A DNA stretch of 64,000 bases from Strongyloides papillosus. Lineage: Eukaryota; Nematoda; Chromadorea; Rhabditida; Strongyloididae. Shown here piece after piece: positions 11,561 through 22,009 of the stretch (the stretch's first letter is position 1; each line of letters begins with the position of its first letter). The translations under genes were made by a program, and so were the position numbers. The notes beneath the pieces were generated by a model. That model had not been told where the DNA came from. It ran no database searches and worked only from the letters and a program-made list of their open reading frames with translations. Location: the NCBI GenBank assembly GCA_005656395.1, contig SRSI01000007.1, positions 620,001 through 684,000 of the forward strand, in the 5' to 3' direction.

Positions 11561-12733
11561 ACACACAAAAAAAATGGGAAGCATTTTTGCGTAAAATGTA
11601 ATGGATTTTTCCCACCTATTAAAATTCGAATTTTCTTGATTTGCGATTAATTTTATTGCAATTATATGGTACATAATAATTAAAGCAATAATTAATCAGT
11701 TATTGAAATAAGTTTCAATTTTTTACTATATTATTGTTATTTTAAAACATAGATTGTCTTCTACAATACTTTTTTAAATATTTAATTAGAATTTAATTTT
11801 ATGTAAGATTATAAATGCTTTTAGAAAAAGTAATTCTGAACATACCAAAATATTCTTACTAATAAGTTTAAATAGTTTGAGTTATTAATAATTACACTTT
11901 TTATTATAAAATTACACTCTTCTGAAGGCCGAAAAATTTTTTTAATGACTTTTAATGGCCCTATTTAAAAAATTAAATCTATGAAAGCTATAATATTATA
12001 TAGATAGTGAATGACGTGCAGGTAATTTAGATCAAGTTGGGTGGAAGTAGTGACCAAAAATTAATGGAAGAACGTATCAAACAGAATTTATTAATAAATT
12101 TGTTCATTATTTTTAATAAGTGTTCGTGTTTTAATTTTTCCTATATATAATTTTATTGTTGTAGGGTATTTGTTGGATAAGACGCCAGCAATAATAATTT
12201 TATAATAAAATATTATTTTCTGATTTTTATCTATAGTAAAAATATCTTCTACATATTTAAAGTTAATATATGAACAAATACTGAAATAATATTTTTAATT
12301 ATTAATGCTTTGTGTGGTTAAATAATAATTTTTGGCTTTTTGATATTATTATTATGTATTTTTCATATTTATTGTTACAAATAAATTATTTACTATAATA
12401 ATTTTGCTAAAACTTAACAACTTTATAAGAAATTGAGTTTTACCAACGTATTTCATGTATATTTAAAAAAAATTTGATACTACGATTAGCATTATATCAA
12501 AAACATTAAGATTAAATAAAAGTTACATTACTTAAAATATAAAACATATGTAATTTTGGAAAAAGAACAGCAAAATTCTGCAACAACCAAATATTTTTCA
12601 TCGTTTAAAACATTTTCGCTGTCACTCGATAATTTTAAAATTTGAATAAATGTTGATTTTTTTAATAGGTGGAAAATTTTTTTGCATTTCAGATAGATTT
12701 GTCAAAATTTTCCCCATTCTTTTTTTCTGTGTA
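11561..12733. mobile_element. TA-flanked TIR DNA transposon, non-autonomous, copy 1
   Basis: The left end is TA followed by CACACAAAAAAAATGGGAAG. The right end is the inverted CCCCATTCTTTTTTTCTGTG followed by TA. Inner TIR blocks (CCACCTATTaAAA) are also inverted. The body has no intact transposase. It contains a short frame near 12029 starting LGGSSDQKLMEERIKQ, which would need TTG as start. The TA boundaries suggest Tc1/mariner-type target choice. Related ends occur at 16221, 39158-40471, 59305 and 62189-62468; the copy at 39.2-40.5 kb is inverted relative to this one. Confidence 0.65.
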
Positions 12734-13332
12734 GGACTTAACTTATTTTTATAATATTTTATGAAGTACATCATAAGAAGTCAATTTTATGTAAAGTTGA
12801 TAACGTTTTAACCAAATTCATTCTTTCAAGCATAGTTATTTCCATTATGACAACCCACAATATTGAATACTAGAAAAAATCTGGATGTATTTTCTATGAA
12901 GTTCTTTTTAACTTAACATCTCTCCAGGTGTTTTTATCTTTCTACTGATACCTATTTTGCCTCTACATAACTTTTTGAATTATAGAAGTTTCAGTAAAGA
13001 TAGTGAAGTAAATAGTGATTTTTGCAAAAATATTTTCAAAAGGGTTAAAAAATTCTTCTATCTAGAATTGATAACGTGTCTTATAAATGAAGACAATTTC
13101 AGATAATAATGTATAATATATTACAAATCAAAAAAATCTTTTTTTTTAAATTATAATGTTCTAAATTTTATGTAAAAATCAACAAAACTTATACAACATT
13201 CTAATAATTTTATATTAAAAAGCGAAAAACATTTTAAAATGTTATATTAAAAATTGTGAATAAAAATTGTTTGGTAATTTTTCAGTAAAATTTTTAAAAT
13301 TGTATTCAAATAACATTTATCATTCATTTAGA
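12734..13332. other. AT-rich spacer
   Basis: 12741-12800 resembles the inner part of the neighbouring transposon family (GAAGTACATcATAAGAAGTC), so a second truncated copy may abut copy 1. The rest is featureless. Confidence 0.45.
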
Positions 13333-13878
13333 TTATATTTTAGCAGTTGTTGTTGTGCTATCTTTGTTTTCCTCTTTTTTGACTTTTGATACATGCTTTT
13401 TTCCTTTAAATATTTTTTTTTCATCTTTTTCTAATTTTTCAACGTTTTTCTTGTTGTATTTTGATTTAATATGTTTTTTTCCAAAATTTAAATTTCCAAC
13501 TGTTAAATTTTCTCCGGAAGTACCATTTGAGTATTTAGCATAAATGATTTTGGGAATACAAAGAGTTTTTCTTGATTTAGTTATTTTTTTCTCATCTTTT
13601 TCTTCTGTAGTACTTTTTTTGCACTTTTTAGCCAAAAAACTAATTCCTACTAGTGTTTCATTTTTAATTGTTGCTTGTTTTATTTTAAGTACTTTTACAA
13701 ATTCGAAAGTTTCATTTTTCATTCCATTGTATTTTTCTGTAGCATTTTTAGCTATTACAGTGGGTAAAGACTTATCTCCAGTATATTTCTCCCATTTTGT
13801 TTTGTCAGAAATATCATCTCCATTAATGGTCAATACAAAAACGGTAGAAAAGATTATGGAAAAGACTAAATATTTCAT
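13333..13878 (-). CDS. Secreted cystatin-like protein with Lys-rich tail (181 aa)
   Basis: The protein starts with a clear signal peptide (about residues 1-20). A cystatin-like region follows at about residues 35-130: an A-x2-A-x3-YN helix-start pattern, N-x-T-F-x-FVKVLKIKQA in the first strands, a VG turn at the QxVxG position, and C-x-PKI-x-YAKY near the second hairpin position. Cystatins inhibit papain-like cysteine proteases. The canonical QxVxG and PW motifs are not conserved, so inhibition is uncertain. Residues beyond about 135 form a Lys-rich, Thr-ended tail uncommon in cystatins. Six or more N-x-[ST] sites suggest glycosylation. A TATATAAT element lies about 35-45 nt upstream of the ATG. 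No intron is needed. Antisense frames over this gene are shadows. Confidence 0.6.
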   Translation of the reverse strand: MKYLVFSIIFSTVFVLTINGDDISDKTKWEKYTGDKSLPTVIAKNATEKYNGMKNETFEFVKVLKIKQATIKNETLVGISFLAKKCKKSTTEEKDEKKITKSRKTLCIPKIIYAKYSNGTSGENLTVGNLNFGKKHIKSKYNKKNVEKLEKDEKKIFKGKKHVSKVKKEENKDSTTTTAKI

Positions 13879-13911
13879 TTTATTTTTTGGTGAAAACGAT
13901 AAGATTTTAGA

Positions 13912-13921
13912 GCATTATATA
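13912..13921 (-). promoter_or_regulatory. TATA-like element of the cystatin-like gene
   Basis: Read on the minus strand, TATATAATGC sits about 35-45 nt before the ATG at 13878. The position and sequence suit a TATA box, but the surrounding DNA is AT-rich, so chance occurrence is possible. Confidence 0.35.
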
Positions 13922-14949
13922 GTATACTCTAGAAATTGCGTCATTTTTTTATTCACATAAAATTATTGTTGAAAATGCAATTAAATGCTTTCATTTATTG
14001 ATAGCACCTTAAAAATACTAATATAATGTTAATTTTGAACAACATAATTGTAATAATGTTATGTGTTTCGAAAGAAAAAGTTTTAAAAATATAAGAAGCA
14101 ATATTTATATTAAAAAATTATTTTTATTAGTCTAAATTTTATTTAATTTCATAAATTTAATCATATTTAAGAAGATTATTATGTAATTATTTATTTTTCA
14201 ATTATTACCAATTTATACTGCTTGTTAATAAAAAAATGATTATTAATAAAATTATTTAAATACAAAATTTTTATTTAAAATATTTTTAACAAATATTTCT
14301 TACTTAGTGTTATATCTCTAATAAAACAACCATAAAAATTAGTAATTATCAACTAAATTAGTCTTAAATATATTCAGTTCTCTTAAAGATTATTGCGAAA
14401 TTCTTCAATTTTAGACAGACCATATGTGTTCTAGGTTAGAATCACATTCGAGACGAGTTAAGCTTCAAATGCAATAGGATAGATAATTGGCTATTCAAAG
14501 TAAATCAAGATCATTAGATTTTATTATTTGATTTATTTCAACAATAATGCTAAAATAAATTTATTAAAAGTACACTTGAAATAAAATTTGCTGTAATAGA
14601 TACAATAAATGAAATATATTACCATTTAAACACATATCTAAGATTAAAATATAGTTTTGCTGGTAAGAGGATACTTTGGATAACAATTTTATGACAACTT
14701 CAGAACGATGTATATATCACAGGTTTTCTTTATTTACTTTATATGCTTTAGTAAGACAATTTTGGGAAATTATCTATGTTGTACTTTTGTAAATTCTTTA
14801 TTTTTGATCTTTAATCTCTCGCGCGAAATTAGTTAGCTTAGACAATGAATTACATTTTACCAATCATGACATTTGGTATATAAGCTTAGAAATTTTAAAA
14901 TTCTTTCATTTTACATTTCTGATTTAATTGTATGAGATATTTCATAATT
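13922..14949. other. AT-rich spacer
   Basis: I see no gene, RNA gene or defined repeat. Confidence 0.55.
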
Positions 14950-15215
14950 TAACGTATTTGCCTATTTTAGGGGTTTGAGTTAATACTTGTGCGCTGATAA
15001 ACTCACAGGGTTACAAGTTAAAATTGGTGGTAAATGTAAGTTATCTTATTTTGTAATCTCCCTCATTAAATGTTAGTGGGCTCAATTTTTTTATAAGAAT
15101 TATTTGTGATCTTTTATTGTATTAATTTGTGTTTGGTTTAATAAAGTTTAAATTTTACATATCTGAAATATATCGGACTCTCAACCTGGCCTAGAAACGC
15201 GCCAGTACAAATTCC
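14950..15215 (+). repeat. Possible solo LTR with primer-binding-like sequence
   Basis: The stretch is less AT-rich than its surroundings and contains AATAAAG at about 15141. It is followed at 15182-15205 by CAACCTGGCCTAGAAACGCG, which has the TGG start typical of a tRNA primer-binding site. No internal retroelement sequence follows. The boundaries are uncertain. Confidence 0.3.
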
Positions 15216-15589
15216 TATAATACAAATTCTTATAAAATTTAACTCTTTGTACAAAAATCTAAATATTTTTTTTGACTAATCATCTTCAAAATATTACTAG
15301 CTGCAGGTGATGTTAAAATAACCGTTCATGCGAAATGGGGTAGACTACAGGCTACATTTTATCTCGTTTTGTGTATCCAAAACGCAATAGAATGTGTATA
15401 CAAAATGATCTTAAATATGTATAAAAATATAATCTAGAATGTATATACCAAATGTGTAAAACTATTGGCTACAAAATGCTACCAAATGTACCCATTTTTA
15501 TATAAAATGTATGCGTAAAATCGACATGTTTAAGTTTCATGTGTATTATCAAAACAATTTTTAATAAAAAAATTATACATTATGCATTG

Positions 15590-15860
15590 TAATGCTGGTA
15601 AATCCTTGGAGACCTAAAGAGTCTTCCGGTTATTTGAAGAACAACAAGAAGTTTCAGTGAAACTTTCATTTAGCAAAAGGGTAAAAATACAACAACAAAA
15701 ATAAGATATTTAAAGAGCATGAATTCAGCTATCTATTATTTGTTCTGGTAACTGATCGAATGTCTGTTAATTGAATATATATTCCTTTCTTTTATAATTC
15801 ATGATGTGATGGGAATGTTCATGTTGATATGTATTGGTATACATTAAGTCCAACACAATA
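15590..15860. repeat. Dispersed repeat, family A copy 2
   Basis: This is the direct-orientation partner of 1607-1892, starting TAATGCTGGT and sharing CCTAAAGAG, GAGCATGAATT, CAGCTATCTATT and TGGTAACTGA. Confidence 0.55.
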
Positions 15861-15899
15861 TGTACGATTCATATTCCCGTTTTAAACTTTCACTTATTT

Positions 15900-16148
15900 T
15901 TAAAAGACTATATGAAGAGTATAAAAGTTTGTATGTGTTCCATTAATTAGAATATAAAGTTTCCGGATTATTGTGTCATAAATATCATCAGCTTTCTTTT
16001 TCATTTCTCGATAAACTGGAGATAATTTCAGGAAGTTTAGACAATTGTTCTCAATGAAATAAATGATTTCTTTGTTTAATGGTGCAGCTATAAGTTTTTG
16101 AAATTTCACTTTGAGCTTGTTTTTGTTCCTTAACTGCTCTACATTCAA
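15900..16148 (-). pseudogene. Unassigned helical ORF remnant (82 aa)
   Basis: The frame is rich in Lys, Leu and Ile and would be mostly helical (for example NKEIIYFIENNCLNFLKLSP and YREMKKKADDIYDTIIRK). The ATG lies in an open frame that continues upstream to a TAG. No motif is recognised. It might be a transposon or host exon fragment between repeat A and a transposon end. Confidence 0.25.
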
Positions 16149-16220
16149 CTTCTACGAGTTCTTCAGTTGCTTTACTTTGGAATTATCCAAATTTTTTAGC
16201 CACTTTATGTCGAACTTTTA

Positions 16221-16545
16221 CGCACAAAAAAATGGGACAAATTTTGACATTATTACATAAAATGCAATAAAATGTCCCACTATTTTAAAATGTTATAATT
16301 TATTCAAATTTTAAAAATATCAAGCGACAACAAAAATGTTTTAAATGACGTAAAATATAAGGTTTTCGCAAAAAATTGGTCATTTGTTTACAAAAATATA
16401 TACTTTTAATGTTTCGAAGTAGTGTAACATTTACTTAATCTTAGAAATTTAAAAAAAAATTGTACTTATCTTAAAATCTAATTTGTTTTTTTATAGTATA
16501 TTATGAAGTACGTTATTAGAAGTCAATTTTATTTAAACCCAGTGC
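16221..16545. mobile_element. Truncated end of the TA-flanked TIR transposon family
   Basis: After a TA dinucleotide (16219-16220) the sequence CGCACAAAAAAATGGGACAA begins, with inner AAATGTCCCACtATTTTAAA and ATCAAGCGACAACAAAAATG. These match the left end at 39158 and the inverted right end near 12733. The match continues to about 16545 (GTTATTAGAAGTCAATTTT) and stops; the opposite end is missing. Confidence 0.6.
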
Positions 16546-16554
16546 TCAGCAGAT

Positions 16555-16650
16555 TTGAGATCTCCCGTAGATCTGTAGCAGATGGTATCTTTGGCAGATC
16601 TGCGATAGAAAAGTCATCTTTGCAGATCTGCGGCAGATAAGTTATATCTT
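16555..16650. repeat. Cluster of CAGATCTG-type repeats
   Basis: Over about 90 bp the motif (G)CAGATCTG(C) or a close variant recurs five times with spacings of about 15-30 nt. The motif is a perfect 8-bp palindrome. A related GCAGACATGCGGGAGATACA occurs near 19065. The function is unknown; it may be part of a repeat element. Confidence 0.45.
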
Positions 16651-16910
16651 CAAGATGATTTTTAATAACAATAAACAGTCGGAAATACCTTTAAATGTAT
16701 AATGTATGCTACAGTGCTGTGAGAAATTAATTTTCCTACAATTTTAAAATAAGAAATATAATCAAATATATAAAAAAATTTTTTAAATCAAAAGAATTAA
16801 AAAATGTTATAAAAAGTAAGATTAAAAATCAAATTAGAAACAAATTTTATTTGAAACAATGAACAATGCTACAATTTAAGTAAAGAAAATGTTTTCCAAA
16901 TCTTTTAAAT

Positions 16911-17667
16911 CTACTCCTGCATGTCATTTTCTTGAAAAACAATTTCTTCCTCTGAAAAAAATGTTGGTTTATGGCTCAGCTCAAAGAATGTCACATTCGC
17001 TTTCCTTTTTACTTTATCACCTGTTCTTGTATTTACCAGGTGGATTCCATGGGACAAATATCTAAAATAAATTATTAATTTATTATAAAACTTACTGTTT
17101 AAATTCTGAAATAATACCGGCTTCCAGGTATTTTGCAGTTATCATGAATGCTTTCACTATATCCTGACCAAAGAGTTGGTCTTTATTTCTTCTTGTGTAT
17201 TGACTTGGGAAATAAAACTTTAGTATTTGACTGTTAGAAATTAAAATATCTGTAACAAACTTGCAGAATTTTCCTTCGTTTTGAATAAGTTCTAGTACCT
17301 TTCTCTTAATTGTGTTGTCGTCCAGGAATTTTCTTAACTTCATATTTTCAATTCTATCTTTTCCATCAACTCCGAAACATCTTTCCCGCATTTGATGAAC
17401 CATATCTTTATGTTCTTCGTTACTGGCTACCATTGTTAAACGGGGAATAGTGCCGCTTAAGTGATACAGTGTTTTTGAATGGGTTTTCTTTATATTTTTG
17501 TTTGATAGTTGAATTTCAAACAAATAATCTAGCTTTATTTTCATTTCTTCCACTGATTCACTTAGTCTATAAACATTATAATCAGTTTCTTCAATCCTTC
17601 TGATTATTTTTTCATTGATTTCTTTATTTATATGTATGTTCTTGCTAATGATTTCAAGCATTGACAT
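16911..17667 (-). CDS. Helical protein of an unrecognised paralogous family (main exons)
   Basis: The larger exon (from an ATG at 17667 to 17096) encodes about 190 residues: an N-terminal coiled-coil-prone region, then helices with IPRLTMVASNEEH and FCKFVTDILIS. A 34-nt intron (17062-17095, GTAAGT to TTTTAG) joins in frame to a last exon (17061-16911) beginning YLSHGIHLVNTRTG and ending at TAG. The gene at 62.8-64.0 kb is paralogous: same order, a matching VPLYSVSFSDKEE block, a matching IK-x(3-4)-V/D-L helix and a matching YLS-x4-INTR last exon. The C-terminal pattern weakly recalls BEN DNA-binding domains, which is only an inference. The link to the upstream exon is unresolved because no splice pair keeps frame. 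Confidence 0.55.
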
Positions 17668-17948
17668 AATAGTAGGCTTGTTAAATAAAATAAATTAAAC
17701 TTACAATGATTTGATCTAGATGATCTTTTTTGAAGTTTGTGATATGCTATGCAGCATCGAATAATAAAAATAATCGTGCGAATAAGGCCTACAATTGCAA
17801 GGATTTTTAATACAAGTGAAAGTGTTTCACCATAATAAATGTGCCTCATATGGCTACTTGAATCCATTGTATTGCGGCCCTGGGCCTGCATATTATCATT
17901 GATAATGTTGATAGTATCCTTAGTCTCCTGACTTGAGGTGCCACCCAT
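17628..17948 (-). CDS. Small membrane-protein exon upstream of the helical protein
   Basis: The open frame begins after a good acceptor (TTTATTAATTTAG at about 17958) with an in-frame ATG (MGGTSSQETKD). It has a hydrophobic segment at about residues 44-68 (LSLVLKILAIVGLIRTIIFI) and a basic tail, and meets a GTAAGT donor at 17704. Splicing to the next exon in frame could not be resolved, so this may be the 5' part of the same gene or a separate small gene. The acceptor phase (AT| before the next codon) equals that of exon 63796-63764 in the right-edge paralogue, which favours a multi-exon gene. The MGGTSSQ start resembles those at 3132 and 12029. Confidence 0.4.
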   Translation of the reverse strand: MGGTSSQETKDTINIINDNMQAQGRNTMDSSSHMRHIYYGETLSLVLKILAIVGLIRTIIFIIRCCIAYHKLQKRSSRSNHCKFNLFYLTSLLLCQCLKSLARTYI

Positions 17949-17958
17949 GCTAGTATCT

Positions 17959-18855
17959 AAATTAATAAAATTACTTGAAATATAAAATTAAAAAATACAT
18001 GATAACATTATGAAAAAAATGTTTCTGACTTGACATATATATAATTATTTTTATTAGTTGCCCATAAAATTAATCTCTATTATTCTTAAGATCATTCATT
18101 ATGCCATAGAAAATTGTTGTATTATATTACATAATGTATCAATTTCAAATAATAAATTTATTGTCTAACATAATTTTTACGTATTCGTTAATCTTTTCAT
18201 TATTAATTTATGAATAAATATTGAAAAAAGTTATATAAATAAATGTACATTTGTTTAAAGTTATTTTTCTTTCATGTATTAATTATTGTCGAATGTTTAT
18301 TAATAACTTGTAATATTATATAAAACTTTCATTTGTTAATAAATATAATGTTCAAACCAATTATTTCAGAAATATTATCGTTTTTTGTTTGAATATCTTC
18401 TTTTAGATTACGATAAACCCAATTTAACAATTAAATTGTGCTTGTATTAGCAAAAAATATTAATAACTAGCAAAAATCTTTTATTAAAGACATTTGCATC
18501 AAGACAATTGATAAATCATTTGTCTGTTCTTTAAATGGTTATTAACATAACTCAATTATAAGAAATAATATTGTATAAAAATTTGTTAGATTAAAAATAA
18601 TTATTAGAAATTAATTAACAGCTTTTTAATATAGTATAATTTTCTTATCTTATTCTTAAAATTGGTTATTTTATTATCCAGTACATTTTAGATGATAAAA
18701 AATGAATAATTACCATCTAAAGATGACAAAGTTCATGCATTATAGCTTATTTTGTTAAATATTGCTTAAAGCACATTAATAATTATAAATAATATTTTAT
18801 TGCTCTTAATAAAAGTTTGTTTAAAACATATAGAATTTCTGAAATAGTGGTTCAA
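17959..18855. other. AT-rich region, possibly with 5' exons of the preceding gene
   Basis: An acceptor at the 17949-17959 boundary implies upstream exon(s) here or a trans-splice site, but I could not identify a coding exon. Confidence 0.35.
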
Positions 18856-18945
18856 AGCTTCTGTAGTTTAGTTGATTAGTAGCTGAGTTTGTATTCCTCT
18901 TATGGTTATAGGTTAAGAATGAGATTGATTCTTTGAATTTCGTAG
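18856..18945 (+). repeat. tRNA-like relic (possible SINE head)
   Basis: TAGTTTAGTTGATTAG at about 18863 resembles a Pol III box A, and GGTTAAGAATGAGA, about 48 nt later, loosely resembles box B. The cloverleaf stems do not pair convincingly, so this is not called as a tRNA gene. Confidence 0.2.
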
Positions 18946-21028
18946 GTTCCTAGGATTGTTGACATCTAGGAAGGCCATAGGATGATTCATATGTACTTAA
19001 TTTTTGTTTTATTATGTTTTTTTTTGGCAATTTTTCTATAAATTTTTTAAAAAACTATTTGTGGCAGACATGCGGGAGATACAGTCATCTACAATGCATT
19101 GGGTATATCCATTATAATAACATGTGTAGGTGCTAATACTGCTACCATTTTATTAAATTTTATTTTTTTTAGTTATTCAAAATGTGCTTTCTGGTCCTTG
19201 ATCTAAAATAGTTTTTTTTTTAAAAAGCATTAAATTTCTTTGGTAAAAATTTTATTCATCTTATCTCTGTACTAGATGATTTCATGAAAGCATTTTCTAC
19301 GTAATTTTCAAAGAATTAATTTTTAAATAATTTTCAGAAGACATTATATTAAGATTTCGGCGTTTTCGTACATTTATTTAGCATACAATTTATACAAAAA
19401 ATTTTCCAACAAACTTTGTTTCAGTTTATTTATATTTAAAGTTGATTGTACTTTTAAATACTTTAAAAATGTAGAAAAATAAGTTACTTAGGTTTTTTGA
19501 ATTGTTTTAAATTTCTTTTATTAACGTGAAATATGTCACTCCAAAGAACTAAAATTTGGGACAGGAGACATCATTTTGTAGACTTCATAAATCTTAAGAA
19601 TGAGACTTCTTTTGCTAAATTTTATTATTTGTACGTAATAACCATTAAATATTAGGTCTATTTGTAAAATTTCAAATCATGTTTTTAAATTTTTAGTAGA
19701 GATATAAAGGTACCATGTTTTGATACTTTTAAATCAATGTGTCTAAAAAAAGGGACTTCGTATGGAGCTAATTATCGACATATTGTTTAATCGTATTTCC
19801 TTAAATATATTCCAATTCAAATACTTAGAAAATCAAAAATTATTTTTCGACTTTATTTTCTGTTCTATGTATATAGAAGACGTAAATAATGAAAAGTAAA
19901 ATTCCATGCTATATAAGATTAAGAGATAAATACAATATTAAAAAGTTATTCTTTAATAAAATATTATTTAATCTTTAAAAGAGATGCTATGAACTAACTT
20001 ATTTTTACCATATATTCCAATAATCATTTCAGATGAAATGACAAATGTAAAGAAAAAATTAATATATTTATAGGATTATTAAAGGCAGTATAACTTTACA
20101 TAATTTTATAAACAATACGTTTATTTGTTAAATTGTTTTAGATAACAAAGAATATCATATTATACAAAGTTTACATTGCGCAGGAAGCTATATAAAGTCT
20201 TTTGTGAAATATAAGAATGCCATTTATTTTGTTTATGTATAATAATGACGATCGCAATATCTTTAATGATACTTTTTAATTGTTTTAAATTTACAACTCT
20301 AGAAAATTTGCAATATATAACTTACATATTTTAAATAGTAAATTATCTTTTGAGTTACCAACTATGTTTTTAGTTATTTATCAACGGTGTTACGATTATA
20401 ATTTAATATTTTTTTAAGCATTAACAGATTCATATTATTAGTAACGTTAAATCAGTAGTCATTTTTGTTTCGTTATATATTTTTAAGGATTTTGAATTAA
20501 ATAAAATTTTAAATAATTATGTGTCTATAGAGCCAATCAAAATGTGGCACATATTTTTATTAAAAATATTTTTCACGTAATATATGTTATAAAGACAAAT
20601 AACTGTAATAAGCGAAATTTTTAATAGCAAATTTAACAAATAATAAATTTATTTATGTTTTAGATAAAAAAATATTTTTAATCTCACTATTTGAGGTGTA
20701 TTCATGTATATTTGAATGTCTTATCTCGATTTTTATTTGTTTATTTTTTCTTACATTTTATAATAGCAAAATATAATAGATTTATATTCTACTATTACAC
20801 AACCGAAAATAGTATACCAATATGTTTAATAACATACTTTCTACTGTTGAACATTAGAAAAATTTTTCTAACTTTATAAATATTTTACTATATTACAATT
20901 ATCTGATAAATCAACTTTTAATTTACATCATTTTTCAAGAATCTTTTTGAAACCTACTTTAAAAAGATTGTAGAATGTCTATATCGTTGTCGAATTAGTA
21001 GCATTTTATATTTAAAAAATTACTTTTT
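18946..21028. other. Long AT-rich intergenic stretch
   Basis: I see no gene with supportable composition. The short frame at 20691-20879 is F/L/Y-rich low complexity. Confidence 0.55.
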
Positions 21029-21345
21029 GTGTGTTTACAAATCGTTGTAACTTCGTTTACACCAGTGAAACGAGAGAGACCTCGTTTCTTTTTATCTTAT
21101 TTTGATGACCAAAAGGGTTATGTAACCCAATCTTTCTTACCATCCTTTGGCCTATATAAGAAGGATTACCTAAACCTCCTGGCTTATTATTCCCTTCTCA
21201 TATTATTAACATATTCACCCACTAATTGTCTACTACTGTTCTCCCTACTACACTGGTGATTCTTTATTGTATTCTATATTTTATATAATAAAGTTTCTAT
21301 ATTATCACCTGTGTACTATCCTTAGAAGAACTGGAGGCCAGGCAA
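21029..21345 (+). repeat. Probable solo LTR with primer-binding site
   Basis: The stretch contains a TATATAAG promoter-like element (about 21154), a downstream AATAAAG polyadenylation-like signal (about 21287), and then ACTGGAGGCCAGGCAAAA at about 21330, which begins with the TGG typical of a tRNA primer-binding site. No gag or pol follows. The 76-aa frame across it is incidental. The exact LTR ends are not determined. Confidence 0.45.
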
Positions 21346-22009
21346 AATTACTAAATTTTTGCTCATCTTACTTTTTATTATACTTAATTTATTTGATCAT
21401 TGAAAAAATTTATATTTTTAATTCAACAAATTATACATAATAATTTTTAAAAAAATATATTTTTTGCCTTTCATTTGTTTATTTAGCATTTTTGTTCATC
21501 ATGTTTAAAAAATAAAACATTTTTGTGTGTAGAATTAAGTTATGGTACATACAAAAAATGGGCTATTGAGATTTTACCGGATTCAGTGAGATGAAGATAT
21601 TTTATACATATTTAATAATTCTATAAAAAAAAATATTAAAAATGCAAAATTTACATAACCTAATGTCTTAGAACGGTTAAAAGAATGTTTAAAGTATTGC
21701 ATATAGTTCTACAGATAGTATCGGCCTTGGAAAAACAATAATGACTATATTTTTTAAGATAGCTAGAGAATAATTTCTAATTCATTTAATAATACCTATA
21801 ATGACATGATAACTGACAAGATCTTACTCTATGTTAATCAAAATAATGTTTTCATGAATATATATGACTTTAAAGAAAAAAGGATCATTGACGATTGTTT
21901 TAAGAAAGCATGTTGATATTAAAATTCTTTAAGTATAAGTTTTATAGATATAAAGTATTCATTAATAAATAAAGATGATACAAATAAGAAAATTATTTCA
22001 CATAGTATA
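21346..22009. other. AT-rich spacer
   Basis: I see no gene or repeat. Confidence 0.5.

Noticed and set aside
13355..13960. Plus-strand ORFs of 62 and 138 aa
   Set aside because: They are antisense to the cystatin-like gene, Phe/Leu-rich and without motifs.
18856..18945. tRNA gene
   Set aside because: Box A/B-like motifs exist but the stems and anticodon loop do not fold convincingly.
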